Under the pieces are notes generated by a model that was given only the letters and a program-made list of their open reading frames with translations, was not told the origin of the DNA and ran no database searches. Positions 1-6,566 of a stretch of 12,103 nucleotides of DNA are shown here, in pieces. The stretch spans positions 1-12,103 of the forward strand of contig CALLHT010000299.1 in assembly GCA_938009335.1 (NCBI GenBank), in the 5' to 3' direction. A program made the position numbers and the translations under genes. Position 1 is the first letter of the stretch, and the number at the start of each line of letters is the position of its first letter. This DNA comes from an uncultured Rhizobiaceae group bacterium (GTDB lineage: Bacteria; Pseudomonadota; Alphaproteobacteria; Rhizobiales; Rhizobiaceae).

Positions 1-237
1 GAACCCGGCAGTCCGTGGGAAAATGGGTATTGCGAGAGCTTCAACTCCAAACTGCGTGATGAATTGCTCGCAAGGGAAATCTTCTACACGCTGAAGGAAG
101 CCCAAATCCTCATCGAAAGCTGGAGGTATTACTACAACACCAAAAGACCGCACTCATCGCTTGGGTATCACCCGCCAGCTCCACAGACCATCTTGCCACA
201 CGCGCCCATGCTGCACTACTATGGAGCTGCAGCATGA
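1..237 (+). CDS. IS3-family transposase (OrfB, rve integrase core), C-terminal fragment
   Basis: The frame is open from the first base and ends in TGA at 235-237, giving the last 78 residues of the protein. These residues match the end of the IS3-family integrase core: PGSPWENGYCESFN contains the third catalytic acidic residue (Glu12 of the fragment), with Arg19 seven residues later. They are followed by the family's characteristic WRYYYNTKRPHSSLGY and PPAPQ tail. The full protein would catalyse strand transfer of the element, usually as an OrfAB product made by programmed frameshifting. Only the 5' truncation by the window edge is visible, so I cannot say whether the element is intact. No frameshift or stop interrupts the visible part. 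The subgroup within IS3 was not determined. Confidence 0.92.
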   Translation, partial: EPGSPWENGYCESFNSKLRDELLAREIFYTLKEAQILIESWRYYYNTKRPHSSLGYHPPAPQTILPHAPMLHYYGAAA

Positions 238-301
238 ACGCTGCTCACAAAAACCTGCTGGCTCTAACAAAACAAGTGGGCCACTTAAACAAGGCAGGCC
301 A
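1..301 (+). mobile_element. 3' end of an IS3-family insertion sequence (left part outside window)
   Basis: The segment holds the C-terminal end of an IS3-type DDE transposase, followed by about 64 bp of non-coding sequence. Read on the minus strand from 301, it begins TGGCCTGCCTTG and continues into GTGGCCCAC. This resembles, from memory, the terminal inverted repeat of common IS3-family elements that begin TGA(C/T)CTGCCCCC. I therefore place the right end at about 301, but the left end and the target duplication are outside the window, so the boundary is not proven. The element sits downstream of the minus-strand flippase gene, whose coding frame is intact. The insertion therefore seems to have landed next to the polysaccharide locus rather than within a visible gene of it. 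Confidence 0.7.
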
Positions 302-420
302 AAACCCCAGACTACAGCCAGATCAACTTGTCTAGTTCCAATTCTCAGTATCTTTGATCTACGATTTCTCTATTAGTGTTTCAGGTACGGATGGCCTCAT
401 ATTCAGCGTGTGATGTAGCC

Positions 421-1674
421 TTATCTGATTGTCTCATCGGAATGCAATTGCCGGTAAAGCGCGACACCCCTAAAACAGATGATCGTTTTCCAAACGACAA
501 TTGTAATAGCCAAACAAACTGCGGCACCGGTGGCGCCATAAACCGGGCTTAGTAACAAAATAGCACCAATACCAACAATGCCTGCTAACACAGAAACAAC
601 GGAATAAAACCGTGTCAGATTGTTCATAATCAGGAAATTACCCAGCGGGCCTGTAGCGCAATGAAAAAATATCCCGACTGCAACGATTGGCACAAGGTTG
701 GCAGCTTCGGTAAAACTCTCTCCGTATAAATGAAACAATATCTTCTCAGGAAATAGAATAAGAACCAACATGATTGGCGCGGCCATTAGCGCCGACATGC
801 CCACGATTTGAACCAAGAGGCTTCTTAATCCGCTTTTGTCTTTAACCGTTTTGTGGTCTGCAAAACGCGGCAAAGCGTAGGTTCCAATTGCAGCAAATGC
901 CAGAAGTTGAATCGCTGCGAGTTTGTAGGCTGCAGAAAACAAACCCATGTCTTCCGACGAAGCCACAAATCCATAGGCAACTGGAAGCTGCAAAAAGATC
1001 AGGGCATGCCCGAGCTGCGAATTTAGAAATCCAAAAGAGCGCCCAAGCCATTCACGCCACTTAATATCGATGCTTACAACCATAAAAACTGCTCGATCGC
1101 ATACATAAAAAATTCCAGCACAAATACACAATCCAATAACGGAGCACAGGATGTAAAATGCGAAAGCGGCATCTGCAGACTGGACATTCAAAAGGAGGAC
1201 GAACGCACCAAGCAAAATCGGTAGAAAAAACATGTCTGGCAATAGTGACAATTCACTGCGCTTAATACTCTGAAACAAGTTCTTTGGTAAAAAGACCAGA
1301 AAACACGCTACGATCATTCCAACTACTTCTACAGCGGAATAGCCCCGCATGGGGTCAAGGATGATTGCGAACAACAATGCGCCAACAAGACACCCCGCCA
1401 ACGACACAATGATATGCCACATATAGAAAGCAGAGGGGTTGTTCAGCGCTTCCTCATCCTGTTCTTCAAGGCGAAATTTAACAAGTGCCATACCGCTTCC
1501 CAATTGCCCAACCGTTGCAATAAAACCGGCAGTCCCAACAAGAAAAATATACCGGCCGTATTCCGCCGCACCGAGCCAGCGAGCAAGCAATACAGCAAGA
1601 CCGAAGGTGAATAACGCCCCCATACCTCTGACAAATACGACCTTAAGCAACATCAGGACGTCCAAAAAAATCAT
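421..1674 (-). CDS. Wzx-type polysaccharide flippase (MOP/PST family membrane transporter)
   Basis: This 417-residue, very hydrophobic protein is of the size expected for Wzx/RfbX flippases, which move undecaprenyl-diphosphate-linked repeat units across the inner membrane. Supporting signatures are the early ARWLGAAEYGRY segment (residues about 31-42, the usual R-LG-xEYG-x-Y after the first helix), SAAYKLAA near 247-254 at the start of the second half, and LYGESFTEAA near 316-325. Many hydrophobic stretches run through the chain (for example 13-30, 86-106, 117-130, 149-163, 174-192, 285-308, 326-340, 357-375 and 383-400), consistent with about 12 helices. The first ATG (1674) overlaps the upstream glycosyltransferase by 32 bp and has an AAGAAG-like stretch before it. 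ATG at 1653 (residue 8) would shorten the overlap to 11 bp and is a fair alternative. It is the last gene of the leftward operon. The substrate cannot be read from the sequence, and the gene could be called wzx by function. Confidence 0.85.
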   Translation of the reverse strand: MIFLDVLMLLKVVFVRGMGALFTFGLAVLLARWLGAAEYGRYIFLVGTAGFIATVGQLGSGMALVKFRLEEQDEEALNNPSAFYMWHIIVSLAGCLVGALLFAIILDPMRGYSAVEVVGMIVACFLVFLPKNLFQSIKRSELSLLPDMFFLPILLGAFVLLLNVQSADAAFAFYILCSVIGLCICAGIFYVCDRAVFMVVSIDIKWREWLGRSFGFLNSQLGHALIFLQLPVAYGFVASSEDMGLFSAAYKLAAIQLLAFAAIGTYALPRFADHKTVKDKSGLRSLLVQIVGMSALMAAPIMLVLILFPEKILFHLYGESFTEAANLVPIVAVGIFFHCATGPLGNFLIMNNLTRFYSVVSVLAGIVGIGAILLLSPVYGATGAAVCLAITIVVWKTIICFRGVALYRQLHSDETIR

Positions 1675-2665
1675 ATAACTTCTTTTTCAACAGACTGCTT
1701 TGCACATCAATTGAATAGTTCTTCATCACGAAATCTTTGCCTGCTGATCCCATGCGCCGACGCAGATCTTCATCCTCCCGCAGCTTAAGCACGGCTTCTC
1801 TGAAACTTGCTTTGTCGTTCACTACAAACCCGGTAGTTCCATCTGACATCGCTTCAAGCGTGCCACAGCTGTCTTCATTTGTAATGACAGGAAGTTGGAA
1901 AAAACTCGCTTCAAGCACAACGTTTGGAAATGCGTCCATGCCAGTGAGGTAAGCAAGGACATGGCTTTCATGATAAAATTGCTCTACCTCGCTATGGAAG
2001 CCATGCAATTTCACACGCTCGTATTGATCAGCAAACTCCCGATTGAAGTTCTCGTATGCAAAACCGCTTCCGACAATATCCCATGTGATATTATGCTTAT
2101 CAAGAAATTCAGCATCAATCCAATCACGCAACGCCAGTTCCAAAGGAGCAATCTTGGGCGCAATATTGAAATTTGTTACCGTCAGCAAACGAAGCTCCGA
2201 GAAACTATTCCTAAGCTCTTCTATGTCTTCCTCAGAACGGGTAGCGGTTTCAACCATCAAAGGATTGTAAACAACAAATGAACGACCTCTTGCGAAGGAG
2301 TATGCCGGATTAGACTGCATGTGTTGAGAGTTGAAAATGATCAGATGGGCTGACCTGAGAACAAGCATGGTAATCAAATATTGCACTTGATAGAAGCGTC
2401 CAAAAGTACCCACTTTCAAAACCCGAACGGCGTCTCCTCGTAGACGAATGGCGAGTTTGTAGCGCTTAACCCACATCACCATTAAGATGAGCATCGCGTC
2501 CCAGCCCAAGTTGTCGTGAATAAGCACATCGCCCTTCCCCCTCTTGAGAAGAAATTTAAAAAGCGCTCGTTTGCCAGTCTGTTCGTGAACTTCTTCGATG
2601 ACATCGCGGACAATGCTCAACGTTGTGTCCCGATTAATACCACGAATGAAATAGAACTTGCTCAT
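1643..2665 (-). CDS. GT4-fold (GT-B) glycosyltransferase
   Basis: The 340-residue protein has the layout of a retaining GT-B glycosyltransferase related to GT4. A short, divergent N-terminal acceptor domain (1 to about 150) is followed by the nucleotide-sugar domain. That domain shows a β-strand plus glycine turn at WDIVGSG (195-201), LHGFHSEVEQFY (220-231) and DAFPNVVLEASFFQLPVI (244-261), the usual donor-binding segment. The canonical EX7E signature reads DX7E here (Asp244, Glu252), so the first glutamate is conservatively replaced. A later TTGFVV (277-282) matches the conserved GxxGxLv turn. There is no signal peptide, and it should work on the cytoplasmic face, adding a sugar to the lipid-linked oligosaccharide. 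It starts 17 bp after the upstream FkbM gene and overlaps the flippase gene, so all three are probably co-transcribed and translationally linked. No clear Shine-Dalgarno sequence precedes the ATG. Donor and acceptor sugars are unknown. Confidence 0.85.
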   Translation of the reverse strand: MSKFYFIRGINRDTTLSIVRDVIEEVHEQTGKRALFKFLLKRGKGDVLIHDNLGWDAMLILMVMWVKRYKLAIRLRGDAVRVLKVGTFGRFYQVQYLITMLVLRSAHLIIFNSQHMQSNPAYSFARGRSFVVYNPLMVETATRSEEDIEELRNSFSELRLLTVTNFNIAPKIAPLELALRDWIDAEFLDKHNITWDIVGSGFAYENFNREFADQYERVKLHGFHSEVEQFYHESHVLAYLTGMDAFPNVVLEASFFQLPVITNEDSCGTLEAMSDGTTGFVVNDKASFREAVLKLREDEDLRRRMGSAGKDFVMKNYSIDVQSSLLKKKLYDFFGRPDVA

Positions 2666-2682
2666 TGTTGACGGACTGAAGC

Positions 2683-3609
2683 CTACGCGTAGATTTCGCG
2701 TAATTTGCCAGCAAAAGCTCCCTTAGGTTTGCAGCCAAAGAAATTGTAACCAACACCTTTCTTGGTCTTTATAGCATCCAGCTCAGTCAGCTGTTCAATT
2801 TTGTGTACATCCCCCTGCTCGCCAACATAATAAACATCAAGCCCCATGTCATGCATAACAAACTGGGTGACTTCGTGCGTGCGGTCCTTGCCATGATCTT
2901 CATAAGCCAGCAAAATCTCACGCTTACAGGTTTCAATGGCACCCTTAAGCGCATTGATCTCTTGTCCTTCTACATCAAGCTTTACAATAAGATTGGCTTG
3001 TGCAGATACGTTATGATCTTTTACGAGCGTATCTAAGGTTACGGATTGAACAGTAGCTTTGTCACCGTGATTGACACTCTCAATTTGACGCGACGCATGA
3101 TGATTTGCATTACTCATAGAGAATTCATGGCCATCCTCATTGAAAATTGCATTGTTCAGCACCGCAAAACGAGAACCGTTCAAATCGGCATTGGCTTGCA
3201 AACTTTCAAACGTCTTTGGTGAGGCTTCAATCGCAATGCATTTCTTTTTCCCGAATTTCTCCGAAGATGCCAAAACAGACCAATATCCAATATTGGCCCC
3301 ACAATCCAAAAACACGTATTCCATATCCCGAAACGCGTACAATGCATGACTCAGCTCAGGTTCATAACGATAGTGTTTGAGTGCAATACGATTCCAGTAG
3401 AAGTCATCGAGATCAAACTGAAACACGCTATCATCTGCCAAGCGGACCGTAGCTTTTTTGGAGGGGAAGACCTTACAAAGGGTCCTTAGAGCGAAGTTGA
3501 AACCGCGCCCAAATACCCCTGTCGTAAGTGCATAAATACATCGAATTACTGCAACCAAAAAGGAAGGTTGAATTTCGAAAATATCAGATGGACTATGTTT
3601 TGAACGCAT
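2683..3609 (-). CDS. FkbM-family SAM-dependent methyltransferase (copy 1)
   Basis: The 308-residue protein carries the FkbM methyltransferase core. SAM-binding motif I is FLDCGANIGYWSVLAS (100-115), the acidic motif II strand is CIAIEASPKTFESLQAN (124-140), and the family hallmark KLDVEGQE lies at 210-217. FkbM-type enzymes usually O-methylate hydroxyl groups of sugars or polyketides, so a methylated sugar in the polysaccharide is the natural inference. About 95 residues precede motif I and include a basic, partly hydrophobic stretch (17-45) and a DDFYWNRIALKHYRYEPE segment (68-85). The C-terminal part has YEDHG (236-240) and VGYNFFGC (286-293). All of these recur in the plus-strand protein at 7916-8866, marking the two as paralogues. 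The gene is second in the leftward arm, 188 bp after the sugar transferase and 17 bp before the glycosyltransferase. Confidence 0.88.
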   Translation of the reverse strand: MRSKHSPSDIFEIQPSFLVAVIRCIYALTTGVFGRGFNFALRTLCKVFPSKKATVRLADDSVFQFDLDDFYWNRIALKHYRYEPELSHALYAFRDMEYVFLDCGANIGYWSVLASSEKFGKKKCIAIEASPKTFESLQANADLNGSRFAVLNNAIFNEDGHEFSMSNANHHASRQIESVNHGDKATVQSVTLDTLVKDHNVSAQANLIVKLDVEGQEINALKGAIETCKREILLAYEDHGKDRTHEVTQFVMHDMGLDVYYVGEQGDVHKIEQLTELDAIKTKKGVGYNFFGCKPKGAFAGKLREIYA

Positions 3610-3797
3610 AAATTTTCACTCTTTGCTGAGGCGACCAATGGAGGGCGGTGCGTACGTTGTTCGCAAATTCAAACAAAACGTTAGTCAATATCTTATCCGA
3701 AATTGGTTCGACGGAAATACTCCACATGTTCCTGTAGCGCAATATGTTTCGGCATCGATCCTAGTGCTATCCGTCACAATAACACTACCGGAAAAAC
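3610..3797 (-). promoter_or_regulatory. Intergenic gap with a weak candidate internal promoter for fkbM-GT-wzx
   Basis: This 188 bp gap is the only sizeable break in the leftward arm. On the minus strand TTGACT (plus coordinates 3683-3688) resembles a -35 box. Seventeen bases further on is TGCGAA (3660-3665), a poor -10. I found no hairpin followed by a T-run after the sugar transferase stop, so read-through from the central promoter is likely. An internal promoter is possible but weakly supported. Confidence 0.25.
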
Positions 3798-5063
3798 CTA
3801 ACGCCCTCCAAAGCCGGTGAGAACTGTTGTGATTGTCTTTCTCAAAATCAGTATGTCCAACCAAAACGAGAAGTGCTTAATGTAATACAAGTCGTATTTT
3901 AGCTTTTCGCGAACGCTATCGAGCTCAGTCACATGTCCTTGACGCACTTGCGCCCACCCGGTGATTCCCGGGCGCACAGAAAAGCGATATTGATAAAGCG
4001 AAATTCTGTCACGATAGACCGTTGACAATGAATCTGCCTCTGGTCTTGGCCCGATAATGCTCATATCGCCTTTCACGACGTTATATAATTGAGGCAGCTC
4101 ATCCAATCTTGACTTTCTCAGAAAGTGCCCAAAACGAATTATGCGAGGATCGTTCGTCTTTGTTTCAGCAGAGTGTTGATCGGGATTTGCATCGTTGAAC
4201 TTGCTCATTGTGCGAAACTTGTAAATCGTGAAGGGCTTACCCAAATATCCCACCCGATGTTGCCGATAGAGGACTGGGCCGCCATCAGAAACGCGCACCA
4301 GCACCATTGCAACCAAAGCCAACAACAAAACAACCGGCAGACATGTGATGATCAAAAGCGTATCTAAAACGCGCTTAAGCCGAATGTATTCGGCGTTTGG
4401 AAGAAGCGTTCCGTGAAAATTTTCCGTAAATCTTTCCAACGCAACTTGCCCGGTCATGTCTTCCTCAATCTTACGATAGTGAATAACCGGGATGCCATCC
4501 AAGGTCAGTTTTGTGAAAACAGATTCTGTGACTTCCCCGTGATCAAATCTAAGATCTGCAATAACGCCATCGAGCTTTCTCTCATTGTTAACAACGTCAA
4601 TTGCATCGCTTGAATCTCGTAGCTGAATGAACCTGGTACGTTTGTCAGGCTTAAGCACATCAAGCTTACCACCAGGAATGACAACATATGTAAACACGCC
4701 GTAACGTTGCTCCCAAAAATGGATAAGCAAAAACCAAAACAAACAGGCGAAATATGATAGGGAGACGATTGTCCGACTATAATCTACCCTTGCGAACAAC
4801 AAGAACAGGATCAACAAAACATATGAAATAGATACGCTCATGATAACGTTTGCTGCGGCGCCATTTCTGGCATGGTCTTTCAAACGAACCAACATGAAAA
4901 ATGCAAGAGATACAGAACAGCTCAACACGATCATCATATTCGATTTAACAGCAGCAGACCAGGAAGGCCCTTTATCAAACGATCGAATTTCAATCGGTAA
5001 AAACACCGCAAGCCCTAAGGCTACGATCAAATACACAAAAATACGAAAAAAACTTAATTTCAT
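3798..5063 (-). CDS. Polyprenyl-phosphate hexose/HexNAc-1-phosphate transferase (WcaJ/WbaP-like bacterial sugar transferase)
   Basis: This 421-residue membrane enzyme is the initiating transferase of the pathway. It moves a sugar-1-phosphate from a UDP-sugar to undecaprenyl phosphate. The N-terminal part has about four hydrophobic segments (5-23, 42-60, 73-92, 97-115), followed by a soluble domain (about 122-215). The C-terminal catalytic domain has every family motif: LKRVLD (229-234) leading into a hydrophobic hairpin (235-257), YRQHRVGYLGKPF (266-278), YKFRTM (281-286), SRLDELPQL (318-326) with the Asp321-Glu322 catalytic dyad known from PglC-type enzymes, IIGPRPE (336-342) and RPGITGWAQV (364-373). 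It is somewhat shorter than WcaJ-type proteins of about 465 residues. This is the first gene of the leftward arm and starts at the edge of the divergent control region. Which sugar is transferred cannot be told from the motifs. Confidence 0.92.
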   Translation of the reverse strand: MKLSFFRIFVYLIVALGLAVFLPIEIRSFDKGPSWSAAVKSNMMIVLSCSVSLAFFMLVRLKDHARNGAAANVIMSVSISYVLLILFLLFARVDYSRTIVSLSYFACLFWFLLIHFWEQRYGVFTYVVIPGGKLDVLKPDKRTRFIQLRDSSDAIDVVNNERKLDGVIADLRFDHGEVTESVFTKLTLDGIPVIHYRKIEEDMTGQVALERFTENFHGTLLPNAEYIRLKRVLDTLLIITCLPVVLLLALVAMVLVRVSDGGPVLYRQHRVGYLGKPFTIYKFRTMSKFNDANPDQHSAETKTNDPRIIRFGHFLRKSRLDELPQLYNVVKGDMSIIGPRPEADSLSTVYRDRISLYQYRFSVRPGITGWAQVRQGHVTELDSVREKLKYDLYYIKHFSFWLDILILRKTITTVLTGFGGR

Positions 5064-5107
5064 TTAGATTTCAGAACAGTAGGTTTTAATTTTGTTTCGC
5101 GAACTGT

Positions 5108-5136
5108 ATTATGGCGGAACATAAAACTTACTTGAA
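5108..5136 (-). promoter_or_regulatory. Candidate sigma70-type promoter for the leftward arm
   Basis: Read on the minus strand, TTCAAG (5131-5136) and CATAAT (5108-5113) are separated by exactly 17 bp. The -10 matches five of six consensus bases and the -35 only three of six. Transcription from here would leave a leader of roughly 40 nt before the sugar transferase ATG at 5063. The -35 overlaps the left arm of the inverted repeat, as would fit repressor control. Confidence 0.4.
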
Positions 5137-5301
5137 TTAATACCCACCATGCCTTAGCGGGCACGCCTAACGGGATAACTATTCCGATTGCAGTTTGCAA
5201 GGAAATTTAAAGCGCTTAACCACTAGAGTAGATCACAAATATCCGGTAGAAGTATGTATTAATTCAGTCCAATTCATTGACAATACTGGGGCAAGTTTTA
5301 T
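5121..5301. repeat. Two nested inverted-repeat arm pairs flanking the divergent region
   Basis: TGAATTAATAC (5133-5143) is the exact reverse complement of GTATTAATTCA (5256-5266), 11 bp with 112 bp between. Outside it, ATAAAACTT (5121-5129) is the exact reverse complement of AAGTTTTAT (5293-5301). Each arm thus appears in the same orientation relative to the operon it faces. The left set overlaps the leftward -35. On the right, one arm is 10 bp upstream of the TTGACA and the other lies between -35 and -10. Widely spaced arms like these suit paired binding sites of one regulator better than an RNA hairpin. Confidence 0.6.
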
Positions 5302-5304
5302 TGA
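5277..5304 (+). promoter_or_regulatory. Candidate promoter for the wecB arm
   Basis: A perfect -35 hexamer TTGACA lies at 5277-5282. The best -10 at usual spacing is TATTGA (5299-5304, 16 bp spacer), which matches only three of six consensus bases. The call therefore rests mainly on the -35 and on position. It would give a leader of about 125 nt before wecB. Confidence 0.35.
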
Positions 5305-5435
5305 AGGTTCATTCTTCGAGAAAGTGATCGCCCGCCGAGTCTTATAGAAACCCGCCCAAACAAGGGATTTGTAGGTCGGCCACGTTGTTCAGCAAAACAT
5401 CGGGGATAAAAACGCAAGATGAAGTGTAACGGCGA

Positions 5436-6566
5436 ATGTCCCTAAGAGTATTATCTGTCTTTGGAACCCGGCCGGAAGCCATAAAGATGGCTCCGGTTGT
5501 TGAGGCATTAAAGAATGCCGGCGAAATTGAGGCTCGGGTATGCGTAACCGGTCAGCATCGCGAGATGCTGGATAGTGTTTTGGAAATATTCGACATCTCG
5601 CCTGATTACGATCTGGAAGTGATGAAACAAGCACAAAGCTTAAGTGACATTACATCATCGATTCTAGCGGGAATGAACCCAGTGCTTGACGAGTTCCAAC
5701 CCAACCTTGTTTTAGTGCACGGTGATACCACGACAACGTTATCAGCCTCCCTCGCCGCCTACTACAAACAAATTCCGGTTGGTCACGTTGAGGCGGGACT
5801 ACGAACCGGTGACATTTATTCGCCATGGCCTGAAGAAATTAACCGGAAGCTTACGGGCGGAATCGCAAGATTACATTTCGCGCCAACCGAAAAATCTCGC
5901 GAAAACCTGTTAAGCGAAGGTGTCACGCAGGCGGCAATATCTGTTACGGGCAACACCGTTATTGACGCCCTCCTTAGTGTGATAGACAAATTTGACGCTG
6001 ACCCAGCATTGTCCGCAAAAATTGACGCAAGACTACCAGGTACTGATGACCGCCGGATCCTATTAGTGACTGGCCACCGGCGTGAAAGTCATGGTGCGGG
6101 ATTTGAGCGAATTTGCGCAGCCTTGAGAGAGTTAGCAAAGCGCGACGACGTACATATCGTTTATCCGGTGCACTTAAACCCAAAAGTCAAAGGCCCCGTC
6201 GAAACCCTGCTCGGTGGCTTCGATAACATTTCTCTAATCGAGCCACTCGACTATTTGAGTTTCGTGCGCTTAATGTCACGCTCGGAACTAATCTTGACAG
6301 ATTCGGGTGGCGTACAAGAAGAAGCGCCTTCCCTCGGCAAACCGGTCCTGGTACTGCGCGATACCACTGAAAGACCAGAGGCAATCGAGGCCGGAACTGT
6401 AAAGCTGGTTGGCACCGACACAGATCTTATTGTTGAAGAAACAACGAAACTATTGGACGATCAAGCAGCCTTCGATGAGATGAGTTTTGCACATAACCCA
6501 TATGGTGATGGAAAAGCTTCATCGCGTATCGTGGAGCAAATTACAACGTGGTATAGCCAGATATGA
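5436..6566 (+). CDS. wecB: UDP-N-acetylglucosamine 2-epimerase, non-hydrolysing
   Basis: This cytoplasmic enzyme interconverts UDP-GlcNAc and UDP-ManNAc, supplying N-acetylmannosamine-type precursor. At 376 residues it has the normal family length and all signatures: GTRPEAIKMAP (10-20), VHGDTTTT (94-101), GHVEAGLRT (116-124), PWPEEINR (130-137), VTGHRRES (211-218), LTDSGGVQEEAP (287-298), RDTTERPE (308-315) and NPYGDGKAS (354-362). The residues equivalent to the E. coli WecB catalytic set are present: Asp97, Glu119, an acidic residue at 133-134 and His214. The allosteric-site region is also typical. The ATG at 5436 places the GTRPE motif at the expected distance, although no strong Shine-Dalgarno precedes it. 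It opens the rightward arm, and its TGA overlaps the wecC ATG by 4 bp (ATGA), a standard translational-coupling junction. The name mnaA is used for the same function in other bacteria. Confidence 0.96.
   Translation: MSLRVLSVFGTRPEAIKMAPVVEALKNAGEIEARVCVTGQHREMLDSVLEIFDISPDYDLEVMKQAQSLSDITSSILAGMNPVLDEFQPNLVLVHGDTTTTLSASLAAYYKQIPVGHVEAGLRTGDIYSPWPEEINRKLTGGIARLHFAPTEKSRENLLSEGVTQAAISVTGNTVIDALLSVIDKFDADPALSAKIDARLPGTDDRRILLVTGHRRESHGAGFERICAALRELAKRDDVHIVYPVHLNPKVKGPVETLLGGFDNISLIEPLDYLSFVRLMSRSELILTDSGGVQEEAPSLGKPVLVLRDTTERPEAIEAGTVKLVGTDTDLIVEETTKLLDDQAAFDEMSFAHNPYGDGKASSRIVEQITTWYSQI

Larger units (their letters stand above)
5064..5435. promoter_or_regulatory. Divergent intergenic control region between the sugar transferase and wecB
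   Basis: This 372 bp AT-rich stretch separates the two arms and must contain the start signals for both, since the genes point away from each other. I found no convincing protein-coding frame in it. It contains a candidate promoter in each direction, two nested inverted-repeat arm pairs and an 8-bp palindrome AAGCGCTT at 5210-5217 near the middle. These are itemised separately. No riboswitch or JUMPstart-like leader was recognised. Confidence 0.7.

Noticed and set aside
161..376. 71-codon plus-strand frame overlapping the transposase end.
   Set aside because: It overlaps the clear IS3 transposase frame in another register, crosses the probable IS end and shows no recognisable protein features.
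650..3743. 13-bp direct repeat CCTGTAGCGCAAT at 650-662 and 3731-3743.
   Set aside because: A match of this length is expected about once by chance among all position pairs in 12 kb. One copy lies within the flippase coding sequence and no other context links them.
3660..3815. Minus-strand frame across the 3610-3797 gap containing VIVTDS followed by an acidic stretch, slightly reminiscent of the DSGG region of UDP-GlcNAc 2-epimerases.
   Set aside because: Only a five- or six-residue likeness. The glycine pair is missing, the frame stops soon after, and its upstream part lies out of frame inside the sugar transferase gene. Not enough to call a pseudogene.
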